In this document: positions 1-5,909 of the stretch, in pieces
How positions within the stretch are numbered: the stretch's first letter is position 1
How the letters are laid out: each line of letters begins with the position of its first letter
Assembly: GCA_027068725.1 (NCBI GenBank)
Contig: JAMOMD010000301.1
Location: forward strand, 1 to 7,489
DNA from: Thermoproteales archaeon
Lineage (GTDB): Archaea > Thermoproteota > Thermoprotei > Thermoproteales > Thermocladiaceae
Direction: 5' to 3'
Length of the DNA: 7,489 nt
Translations under genes and position numbers: made by a program
Notes under the pieces: generated by a model
What the model saw: only the letters and a program-made list of their open reading frames with translations
Databases searched by the model: none
Told to the model about the DNA's origin: nothing

Positions 1-246
1 GCCAGGACCTTGAGAGAATGCTATTGCATCAACGTCCTTCATAGTCATCCTAGCCTGACTCAGTGCTTTCTCTAGCACACGAGGAGCAACAGTAACGTGA
101 TGTTCCGCGGCTTCTCTAGGATGTATTCCCCATCCTGCAGGAGGAGTGTACGTATCATTAACATTAGCATATATTGTACCCTCGTCAGATGCAATTCCAA
201 CACCGAACGTGTGTGCAGTAGATTCAATGCCTAGCACAATAACCAT
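1..246 (-). CDS. kae1: Kae1/TsaD, KEOPS catalytic subunit (N-terminal part only)
   Basis: This is the N-terminal 82 codons of the tRNA N6-adenosine threonylcarbamoyltransferase; the gene runs off the left edge. In the family, Kae1 transfers the threonylcarbamoyl group from threonylcarbamoyl-AMP to A37 of ANN-decoding tRNAs, acting with Bud32, Cgi121 and Pcc1 in the cytoplasm. I translated it directly. It starts MVIVLGIESTAHTFGVGI, the ASKHA-fold phosphate-1 loop typical of archaeal Kae1, and continues through a PPAGWGIHPREAAEHH segment and VAPRVLEKAL to SQGPG at the edge. The metal-binding histidine pair of the family lies further downstream and is not visible. The ATG at 246-244 is the natural start because the family motif begins five residues later. 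No Shine-Dalgarno is seen. The start lies inside the end of the upstream gene (23-base overlap), so translation is probably coupled. Whether Bud32 is fused at the C-terminus, as in some archaea, cannot be seen. Confidence 0.96.
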   Translation of the reverse strand, partial: MVIVLGIESTAHTFGVGIASDEGTIYANVNDTYTPPAGWGIHPREAAEHHVTVAPRVLEKALSQARMTMKDVDAIAFSQGPG

Positions 247-1381
247 ACACGATAATCGGTATTCTCAACTTACTTAAACTTTCACATATAGCTTTATCGA
301 AATCATTTACCACATATACACTGACTATGTGCGTACCCTTACAGAATATTACAATACTATTTTCAAAGTATGTACAGTACGTCAACAAGTAATCTCTTAT
401 AGAATATGGTAACTCAAAAACAATGTTTATTGCACCTGGCTTAGACCAAAATATTGGAGAGAAGTAATACATCTTCGGCACCCTAACAAGAACACCATTA
501 GAAAGCTCATAAGTAATGAATATGGACTCAACATGAATTGCCTCAACACTACAACCTAACGCCCTACATATTTCCGACACTATCCTCTCTATAATGTTCT
601 TACGAACAGCTTGTTCTATATGGCTTATTGCAAGACCATTTAGAAAACCATTGAAGTACACATACCTAACATATTTAATATCCTTCAGAAAATCTTGCAC
701 TCTTCTTCTATGAAAAAGCTGAAATTGGTCTATACTGCCAGTAGACATGCTATACATTGCTGCAAGTACTCTTAGACCATATGGTCTTGCTAGAAACTCC
801 TCTATCTCCCTTATAATTTCATCATCTGTAGGTAAGTGAAATCGACTTGAGAGTATGTTATGAAGTATCCTTACGAGATCTTTAGTCCAAGAATACTCGA
901 TACAGGTATACAGTTTATCGCACATGTAGATTAGGTATTTCTGCAGTGTTGTAACGACGTAATGTTCAACATTTATGTTTTCTAAGACTTCGGAACATCT
1001 TATGTAATCGCTAACTCCATATACACTAAATCTGCCCGTTCTAACAACATAGTCTGTTGCATATGCTAGTATTTTTAGTTCGTTTATTGATGCGTTTGAT
1101 AAAATTAGTGCTGCTAATTCTTTTACCGTGTCGAAGTACTTTTTCACTAATTTCTCTATGTCCTCTTTGTTATATCTCTGAAATCGCTCATCGCATATTC
1201 TAACGTATTCTGTGAAATCGTTAATGATAACTCCATGATCTCTGAGAGAGTCAAGATCGACCTTGAGTATGTACTGGATATCGTATCTTGTAAAGCCAGA
1301 TAACCATAGTGCTAGTGCGGCTAAGTTATGAAACCCTCTCTTTACTAGTCGATGAACTACCTTTGCTATTCCATTCGACAC
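224..1381 (-). CDS. Unrecognised 385-residue protein, coupled to glycosylase and kae1
   Basis: I do not recognise this family and assign no function. The predicted protein is soluble with no signal peptide or clear membrane segment. Residues 1 to about 275 look mainly helical, with basic and amphipathic stretches (e.g. KEDIEKLVKKYF at 72-83, FHRRRVQDFLKDI at 223-235). Residues 280-385 alternate hydrophobic strands and short helices (AIHVESIFITYEL, INIVFELP, SIVIFCKGTHIVSVYVVND, IPIIVYG), suggesting a separate alpha/beta C-terminal domain. Cysteines are scattered, without a CxxC metal motif. The start is GTG at 1381-1379, inside the end of the glycosylase gene (56-base overlap); no in-frame ATG lies near it and no Shine-Dalgarno is visible, so the true start could be somewhat downstream. 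The TGA stop overlaps the kae1 start by 23 bases. The gene is AT-rich with many ATA and AGA codons, like its neighbour. The double overlap argues for a real gene co-expressed with a base-excision enzyme and Kae1. The C-terminal domain could be a diverged nuclease-like or regulatory fold, but that is a guess. Confidence 0.8.
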   Translation of the reverse strand: MSNGIAKVVHRLVKRGFHNLAALALWLSGFTRYDIQYILKVDLDSLRDHGVIINDFTEYVRICDERFQRYNKEDIEKLVKKYFDTVKELAALILSNASINELKILAYATDYVVRTGRFSVYGVSDYIRCSEVLENINVEHYVVTTLQKYLIYMCDKLYTCIEYSWTKDLVRILHNILSSRFHLPTDDEIIREIEEFLARPYGLRVLAAMYSMSTGSIDQFQLFHRRRVQDFLKDIKYVRYVYFNGFLNGLAISHIEQAVRKNIIERIVSEICRALGCSVEAIHVESIFITYELSNGVLVRVPKMYYFSPIFWSKPGAINIVFELPYSIRDYLLTYCTYFENSIVIFCKGTHIVSVYVVNDFDKAICESLSKLRIPIIVYGYCARH

Positions 1382-2267
1382 AGACGCGTGATTTCAGAGG
1401 ACACTCTAAGCAATTTTCGTTACTACAGAACATTCTGTCGATAACATAGCTCACTGTCTGCACCCATGCGCTCAATCTCCCAAGCATGTTATATGATAGA
1501 CCAGTTAAGCATCTACGTGCAAGTGGACAAGTCTCACACGTGTACCTCATACAGTACGCTTTCTGAGGCTGTCTAATCTCAATATCTGAGAATATTCCTA
1601 ACTTCTTTACGAATCTCATGTAGTGAATATCTGTTGGTGCAAGGCATGTCGTGATTCCTGAAAATATGAGAAAAGCATCAACTACCTTTGGACCAGCGTA
1701 TCTTATCGATAATAATGACTTTCTCAACTCCCAGAAGTTATCACTTAAGTTAATAGACAATATTTGTGGAAATACTTCGGCAAGCTGTCTAAGCTGGTAA
1801 CTATTTCCAACGCTTCTAATATCGTTAGATGTTAGTTTTCTAAAGTCTGGATCTTTCGAGCAGAGAGACTTTACCCATCTAATGACGTTTGTATAATAAT
1901 CGGTATTTCGAGAAAGGTATGTTGATACAAATATTATGATGTAGTCAGGTTTAGAGATTGCAATTCTTATTAATCGTGCAGACTCTACGAGCTTCTCTAT
2001 AACATCTCTGTACCTGCGACTCACGTCGTTAACATACTTGCAAGGATCGTACCATAAGCCAGTAATCTGGTAAACGTAATCTTCTGGCACTTGCTCATTA
2101 TGCTCAATTATTACACTATTATTATGCTGATACATCACGAGACCTCTATACACGCCACATACTTTTCTGTAGAATTTGTTATTAACAACGTCAAACATTG
2201 TTAAAATGAAGCTTGGATACATCGTTAGATTAAGCGAGTAGTCTCGCGCACCTACTACCAGCCTCAT
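1326..2267 (-). CDS. HhH-GPD DNA glycosylase/AP lyase, OGG1-like with two four-Cys motifs
   Basis: A helix-hairpin-helix base-excision enzyme that should remove a damaged base and nick the abasic site by beta-elimination. Residues 1-100 resemble the OGG1/AlkA N-terminal beta domain (YSLNLTMYPSF, LWYDP, ARLIRI). The HhH is at about 185-203, with K194 in YAGPKVVDAF matching the catalytic Lys of OGG1 and D213 in PTDIHYMRFV matching the catalytic Asp. Their 19-residue spacing equals that of human OGG1 (K249/D268). Unlike classical OGG1 there are two cysteine clusters: C239-x4-C244-x2-C247-x5-C253 and C281-x4-C286-x2-C289-x6-C296. The second sits where EndoIII/MutY carry their [4Fe-4S] loop; the first is extra. 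The ATG at 2267 is preceded by a TATA-like box about 35 bases upstream and no Shine-Dalgarno. The last 17 residues, a Ser/Lys-rich tail, lie inside the overlap with the next gene. The preferred lesion (8-oxoguanine, alkylated or deaminated bases, or thymine glycol) cannot be read from sequence. Confidence 0.87.
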   Translation of the reverse strand: MRLVVGARDYSLNLTMYPSFILTMFDVVNNKFYRKVCGVYRGLVMYQHNNSVIIEHNEQVPEDYVYQITGLWYDPCKYVNDVSRRYRDVIEKLVESARLIRIAISKPDYIIIFVSTYLSRNTDYYTNVIRWVKSLCSKDPDFRKLTSNDIRSVGNSYQLRQLAEVFPQILSINLSDNFWELRKSLLSIRYAGPKVVDAFLIFSGITTCLAPTDIHYMRFVKKLGIFSDIEIRQPQKAYCMRYTCETCPLARRCLTGLSYNMLGRLSAWVQTVSYVIDRMFCSNENCLECPLKSRVCVEWNSKGSSSTSKERVS

Positions 2268-2297
2268 CTGCTTTAGAGTACGTTAGAGAATGTACAC

Positions 2298-2305
2298 AAT
2301 ATTTT
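2298..2305 (-). promoter_or_regulatory. Possible TATA box for the glycosylase-unknown-kae1 unit
   Basis: The 53-base gap between the radical SAM stop and the glycosylase ATG contains, on the minus strand, AAAATATT within GCAAAATATTGTG. It lies about 31-38 bases upstream of the ATG, which would place transcription initiation roughly 5-12 bases before the start codon, in line with the short leaders common in Thermoproteota. It suggests the downstream three-gene unit can be transcribed apart from the radical SAM gene. The BRE is not clearly recognisable, and AT-rich sequence is common here, so this is tentative. Confidence 0.35.
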
Positions 2306-2320
2306 GCTAATTTGTGCCTA

Positions 2321-3112
2321 CTATATCATGAACTGAGGTATATTGTCAGGTGTGTATGCTATTCTTGGCTTCAAGGCGTTTCTCTTTAGTAGTTCAACAA
2401 CATGAGGATACAGGATCACGTATTCGGGATCTATGTTTTCTGCAAGTGCGGGATGTATGTTTCTTAGCATATCTAGGAAGTTCTCAATCTCGTCATCGGT
2501 AGAGAAGCTTAGCATTACCGCAGGGTATACCTGCTCTCCTGGCTTCATGCCATACTCTATAAGTTTTTCTAGTGCCTTTAACTGAATTTGGAAATACTCT
2601 TTCTTTGCTCCTGTTATTTTGTGGAAGGTTTCCGGGCTTGTTCCTTTTATTGAAACTCTCACTATAAGTCTACTATACTTACATAATTTTCTTGCAAAGT
2701 CGTCATCAAGGCCTATCTCTATTCCATTTGTTTCTAATATGAATTTAATCTTGACATTCATACTCTCAAGCTTGTCAAGCATCTGTAGCAGATGAAGTTT
2801 TGATAATGTTGGTTCTGCACCACTCAGCCTTATGTATCTATAACCTCGCTCAAGTGCGATAGTGAGTATCTTTTTTAGTGCTTCATCAGGACTGTAGAAC
2901 TGTCCTGTATCTGTTCTATATGAGCCTCTGCTCCAGGACCAGCAGAATTTACATCTTAGGTTACAGCCTACGACATCTCCTGTAGCTATGCCTCCATACC
3001 ATTTCCCTCCTCTGAACCTGTAGTAACGTCTGTACTCTACGCCATCGATTATTTTGCACACTTTCTCGTATACTGCTCTGCCTAGCTGTACAGGGTCGTA
3101 TCCCTCAGACAT
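2321..3112 (-). CDS. Radical SAM protein, substrate unknown
   Basis: A 263-residue radical S-adenosylmethionine enzyme. The cluster motif C50-x3-C54-x2-C57 (GCNLRCKFCW) binds the [4Fe-4S] that cleaves SAM to the 5'-deoxyadenosyl radical. The following SAM-binding elements of the partial TIM barrel are visible: LSGAEPT at 97-103 (the GGE-type motif with Ala for the second Gly), ILETNG at 125-130, and the strand VRVSIKG at 151-157. A basic/aromatic N-terminal stretch (YRRYYRFRGGKWYGG, 27-41) precedes the motif. There is no extra C-terminal cysteine-rich SPASM or TRAM region, and the protein is near the minimal barrel size. It resembles the pyruvate-formate-lyase-activase-like radical SAM proteins annotated in many archaea without a substrate. 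The ATG at 3112-3110 has no Shine-Dalgarno. It diverges from the nucleotidyltransferase gene across 76 bases with a shared palindromic TATA-like element. Class assignment is secure; the reaction is unknown. Confidence 0.9.
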   Translation of the reverse strand: MSEGYDPVQLGRAVYEKVCKIIDGVEYRRYYRFRGGKWYGGIATGDVVGCNLRCKFCWSWSRGSYRTDTGQFYSPDEALKKILTIALERGYRYIRLSGAEPTLSKLHLLQMLDKLESMNVKIKFILETNGIEIGLDDDFARKLCKYSRLIVRVSIKGTSPETFHKITGAKKEYFQIQLKALEKLIEYGMKPGEQVYPAVMLSFSTDDEIENFLDMLRNIHPALAENIDPEYVILYPHVVELLKRNALKPRIAYTPDNIPQFMI

Positions 3113-3154
3113 GTTAGATATTAGTGCGAGTGATTGTTAGTAACTTTCTGTTTG

Positions 3155-3168
3155 ATGCTTTAAAGCAT
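3155..3168. promoter_or_regulatory. Palindromic TATA-like element in a divergent promoter
   Basis: ATGCTTTAAAGCAT is a perfect 14-base palindrome in the 76-base region between the divergent radical SAM and nucleotidyltransferase genes. Its core CTTTAAAG is centred about 27 bases upstream of the nucleotidyltransferase ATG (3189), the canonical archaeal TATA-to-start distance for a leaderless transcript. Read the other way it is centred about 49 bases from the radical SAM ATG, implying a leader of about 20-25 bases. It may serve as TBP site for one or both genes, or be an operator overlapping the promoter. Confidence 0.5.
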
Positions 3169-3188
3169 GGCCATCGCAGGATATTCAC

Positions 3189-3896
3189 ATGAGCACAATA
3201 AAGGCGCTGATCCTTGCAGGAGGTTACGGAAAGCGACTACGTCCACTAACGCTAGAGAAGCCTAAGCCACTCATTGAAGTTGGTCCAAGATCTATACTTG
3301 AGTGGCAGATACTATGGCTCAAGAGTTATGGCATTAGAGACATAGTTCTAGCAGTTGGCTACCTGAGAAGCAAGATCTTCGAGGCAATAGGCGACGGTTC
3401 GAAGCTAGGAGTCAGAGTGTACTACTCCGTGGAAGACGAACCATTGGGAACAGGTGGCGCAATAAAGCATGCACAGATGTTCTTAGAGGACTGTGATAAG
3501 TTCATTGTAGTTAATGGCGACATTATAACAAATCTACCTGTAAACAAGCTATTAGAAGAGCTAAAAGGCGACCTTGTCGGTGTCATAGCACTCACACCAA
3601 TGAGAAGCCCATACGGCATAGTACATGTCGACTCTGAGGGCTACATAGTAGAGTTCAGAGAGAAACCAAGCTTAGAGTACCTGATTAATGCAGGTGTGTA
3701 CGCATTCACACCAGAGATTTTCAAGTACTTACCTGAGAAGGGTGATATCGAGACGACAACATTTCCAAAGCTAGCAAAAGAGCGCAAACTGAAGGCAGTC
3801 ATAATGAAAGATATCTACTGGAGATCCATAGACTCTATCAAAGACGTAGAAGAAGCCAGCAGAGAAGTCGAATACATATTCCAGGGACTTCAATAA
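3189..3896 (+). CDS. Sugar-phosphate nucleotidyltransferase (NDP-sugar pyrophosphorylase family)
   Basis: A 235-residue enzyme of the NTP_transferase family, which joins a sugar-1-phosphate and an NTP to give an NDP-sugar and pyrophosphate. The nucleotide-binding signature LILAGGYGKRLRPLT (residues 7-21) is followed by KPKPLIEV (24-31). EPLGTGGA (84-91) lines the base and sugar pocket, VNGD (108-111) provides the metal-binding Asp, and FREKP (156-160) and NAGVY (167-171) complete the sugar site. The C-terminal WRSID segment (211-215) replaces the more usual W-x-D-[IV]-G, with Asp215 a candidate second metal ligand. The protein is only the catalytic Rossmann-like domain: the left-handed beta-helix of longer mannose-1-phosphate guanylyltransferases and GlmU-like proteins is absent. 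The exact sugar and nucleotide (GDP-mannose, dTDP- or UDP-glucose) cannot be decided. The ATG at 3189 sits at the right distance from the palindromic TATA for a leaderless mRNA; a weak AGGA precedes it. The gene converges on moaC with a 7-base gap. Confidence 0.92.
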   Translation: MSTIKALILAGGYGKRLRPLTLEKPKPLIEVGPRSILEWQILWLKSYGIRDIVLAVGYLRSKIFEAIGDGSKLGVRVYYSVEDEPLGTGGAIKHAQMFLEDCDKFIVVNGDIITNLPVNKLLEELKGDLVGVIALTPMRSPYGIVHVDSEGYIVEFREKPSLEYLINAGVYAFTPEIFKYLPEKGDIETTTFPKLAKERKLKAVIMKDIYWRSIDSIKDVEEASREVEYIFQGLQ

Positions 3897-3903
3897 GAAA
3901 ATA

Positions 3904-4731
3904 TTATAGACACCCTATCTCAAGCTCAATATCGTACATATATGTATGAGGATACTGCCCCATCTCATCCTTCTCATACTTCTTAACCATATCCCAGAAA
4001 CAGACAAGACACACTAATAGAGCAAACAAACACTCAGACCCATGACCTACAGGCATCTTACACAGAACCTCTGCACGCACATGAGAATCTTCTAAACTAA
4101 CGTCAACTCTAGCAGCTTCAATTTTTGGACGAGGAAATAACGGTATCAACTGCCAGGCTCTCTTCAGAGCAAGAAGAGCAGCAACTCTAGAAGCCTCAAC
4201 AGGATCACCCTTCTCAACTCGTTTTTCCTTCACAAGTCTCAGTGTTTCATCTTTCAAATTAAGGTAGCCCACACACCGAGCTTGAATGTTTTCTCGAACA
4301 ATGACCTCAACAGACTTGTAATCTATTTGCTCGGCATTGTTATTATTTGTATCTCTCGGTCTTTCAGGCAATTTAACTTTTCTTACTACATGAATTTTCT
4401 TAACTCTAAAAGAATCGTATTCTGCAGAGACTGCTGCACAGGCAGCACATGTAGCAAAGAGTGCATCCATTTCTACACCAGTCTTGTAAATTGTGCTACA
4501 TGTTACTTGGATAAGTATGTCTTCTCCAGCATGTGTCACTGTTGTTAATACGTTGTCTATGTCAACTGGGTGTAGATGAGGCACATAGAGCCAGGACTCT
4601 CTTGCAGCTTTCTCAGCAACAGACCTCAGTATTGTGCATATCTGCTCGTTCAGTGCAATATCAGGAAGATGAGCGCATGCTGTAGAAGAGCGATAACACT
4701 CGCTTTTTCTTGATATGTCTACTAGTGCCAT
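3904..4731 (-). CDS. moaC: MoaC tandem fusion (cyclic pyranopterin monophosphate synthase, two domains)
   Basis: MoaC makes cyclic pyranopterin monophosphate from the MoaA product in molybdenum/tungsten cofactor synthesis. Bacterial MoaC is about 160 residues; this protein is 275 and holds two MoaC-like halves joined by an Asn-rich linker (about 123-137, NNNN at 129-132). The N-half (1-122) keeps MALVDIS (Asp5), the PHLHP histidine (His54) and KTGVEMDAL (83-91), but the K-G-D motif is replaced by N28-E29-Q30 and the late D-M-x-K motif is not recognisable. The C-half (138-275) keeps EKGDPVEASRVAALLALKRAW (K174-G175-D176), written here in 21 letters across 173-193 only as EKGDPVEASR plus ALKRAW, and WDMVKK (D247, K250), but the CHP histidine is replaced in LIPLFPRP (195-202) and GVEMEAL has become GSECLFAL. 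The residues retained in the two halves are largely complementary. Because MoaC active sites form at dimer interfaces, I infer a covalent pseudo-dimer with one working site. The ATG at 4731 is preceded by only 53 bases before divergent tyrS. No other cofactor gene is adjacent. Confidence 0.88.
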   Translation of the reverse strand: MALVDISRKSECYRSSTACAHLPDIALNEQICTILRSVAEKAARESWLYVPHLHPVDIDNVLTTVTHAGEDILIQVTCSTIYKTGVEMDALFATCAACAAVSAEYDSFRVKKIHVVRKVKLPERPRDTNNNNAEQIDYKSVEVIVRENIQARCVGYLNLKDETLRLVKEKRVEKGDPVEASRVAALLALKRAWQLIPLFPRPKIEAARVDVSLEDSHVRAEVLCKMPVGHGSECLFALLVCLVCFWDMVKKYEKDEMGQYPHTYMYDIELEIGCL

Positions 4732-4784
4732 GTGACGTAGTAAAAGACTAAGTTTCTAAGCATGTTACTCGATGTTCTCGAGAT
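4732..4784. promoter_or_regulatory. Divergent moaC/tyrS intergenic region
   Basis: These 53 bases must carry start signals for both moaC (minus) and tyrS (plus). An AT-rich core at 4741-4760 holds TAAAAGACTA followed by a short direct repeat CTAAG-TTT-CTAAG (4748-4760). It lies roughly 25-45 bases from the tyrS ATG and 10-30 from the moaC ATG, so it is the only reasonable place for TATA-type elements, but no strong consensus box is seen on either strand. Neither gene has a Shine-Dalgarno. Two upstream ATGs at 4762 and 4772 are out of frame with tyrS. Confidence 0.3.
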
Positions 4785-5909
4785 ATGGAGATTGACGAGA
4801 AGCTGAGACTAGTGCTCAGATACCCTACAGAGGAGGTGCTTACAGTAGATGAGCTACGTGAGATGTTTGAGACAGGACACAAGATTAGGCACTACATAGG
4901 ATTCGAAATTTCAGGATATGTTCACATAGGTACTGGAATTGTATGCATGTCAAAACTAGTTGATCTACAGAAAGCTGGCGTGCACACAATGATATTTCTC
5001 GCTGATATACACTCGTGGCTAAACAATAAGCTTGGAGGAGACTTAGACACGATCAGGAAAGTGGCAGTCACGTATTTCAAAGAGACACTTAAGAAATGTA
5101 TTGAAGTTCTTGGCGGAGATCCTGAAGCTGTCGAGTTTAGGCTTGCGAGCGAAGTCTACGAGAAGGAGCCAGACTACTGGTATCTTCTACTAGACTATGC
5201 GCGTATGATAACTCTGTCAGAGGCCAGACACAGTCTAACGATACTTGGAAGAAAGATGGGCTCAACAGTACCAATGGCGTGGCTAATCTACCCAATCATG
5301 CAGGCCGCAGACGTGTTCATTCTCGGTGCTCACATAGCGCATGGTGGCCTTGATCAGCGCAAAGCATACGTACTTGCACGTGAGATAGCAAACAAATCAA
5401 AGATTAGGAAACTGCTGTTAGGAGATAGAGAGGTTAGACCAATAGCACTCTTTCACAGACTCTTACCTGCACTCAACATTTCAGGAAAGAAGAGCAAGGA
5501 GGAGCTGAGTGAGCTAAAGATGAGCAAATCGGTACCAGACAGTGCAATATTTCTACATGACTCACCTGACGAGATCAGAAGGAAAATACAGAAAGCGTAC
5601 TGTCCACCTCGTGACGTAGAGCTTAATCCCATAATTGAGCTAGCGAGACTGTTCGCGTTTAGAGAAGAGAGAAAAGAACCATTTGTAATAGAGAAACCAA
5701 AAGAATATGGAGGCGAGAGAATAGAAATATGGAACTTTGAAGAACTTGTAAAGTACTATACTGAAGGGAAAATACATCCACTTGACTTGAAGAATGCTGT
5801 TGCTGAAGAAATAATAAGAAAGCTTGAACCAATAACAAAATGGTTCCAATCAGGACCTGGTGCAAAACTTCTCGAAGAATTAAGAGACCTAATGAAAATC
5901 ACTAGATAA
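4785..5909 (+). CDS. tyrS: Tyrosyl-tRNA synthetase, archaeal type
   Basis: A class I synthetase that charges tRNA-Tyr. The 374-residue protein aligns from memory throughout with the Methanocaldococcus jannaschii enzyme. YIGFEISGYVHIGTG (37-51) contains the HIGH-type motif and the Tyr that contacts substrate (Tyr38, matching Mj Y32). FLADIHSWLNNKLGG (71-85), IYPIMQAADVF (168-178, Asp176 matching the Mj D158 tyrosine-specificity residue) and GGLDQRKA (187-194) follow. KMSKS is intact at 245-249. The C-terminal region includes DEIRRKIQKAYCPP and HPLDLKNAVAEE (331-342), the helix that reads the anticodon. TrpRS is excluded by the Tyr/Asp recognition pair and the archaeal TyrRS C-terminal features. 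One oddity is His183 in LGAHIAHGG, where the family more often has Asp. The ATG at 4785 is the first in-frame start. The stop overlaps the stop of the convergent flavoprotein gene by 8 bases. Confidence 0.96.
   Translation: MEIDEKLRLVLRYPTEEVLTVDELREMFETGHKIRHYIGFEISGYVHIGTGIVCMSKLVDLQKAGVHTMIFLADIHSWLNNKLGGDLDTIRKVAVTYFKETLKKCIEVLGGDPEAVEFRLASEVYEKEPDYWYLLLDYARMITLSEARHSLTILGRKMGSTVPMAWLIYPIMQAADVFILGAHIAHGGLDQRKAYVLAREIANKSKIRKLLLGDREVRPIALFHRLLPALNISGKKSKEELSELKMSKSVPDSAIFLHDSPDEIRRKIQKAYCPPRDVELNPIIELARLFAFREERKEPFVIEKPKEYGGERIEIWNFEELVKYYTEGKIHPLDLKNAVAEEIIRKLEPITKWFQSGPGAKLLEELRDLMKITR

Noticed and set aside
3422..3619. 65-codon minus-strand open frame inside the nucleotidyltransferase gene
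   Set aside because: It lies wholly inside a gene with clear family motifs, has low-complexity Ser/Pro content and no recognisable domain; it is an antisense shadow.
3189..3896. MobA-type molybdenum cofactor guanylyltransferase, suggested by adjacency to moaC
   Set aside because: KPKPLIEV, EPLGTGG and NAGVY are sugar-1-phosphate nucleotidyltransferase features; MobA has a different pattern after the first Gly-rich loop, and the two genes are convergent rather than co-transcribed.
3897..3903. Intrinsic terminator between the convergent nucleotidyltransferase and moaC genes
   Set aside because: The 7-base gap has no hairpin, and no convincing T-run follows either stop codon closely.
4282..4548. 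88-codon plus-strand open frame opposite moaC
   Set aside because: It is antisense to the conserved MoaC N-half and linker, has an unlikely composition (many Cys, Asn, Ser) and no upstream signal.
5640..5865. Two overlapping minus-strand hydrophobic frames opposite the end of tyrS that look like small membrane proteins
   Set aside because: The Phe/Leu/Tyr-rich translations are the complement of the Lys/Glu-rich 3' end of tyrS, a common artefact; neither has a credible start signal.
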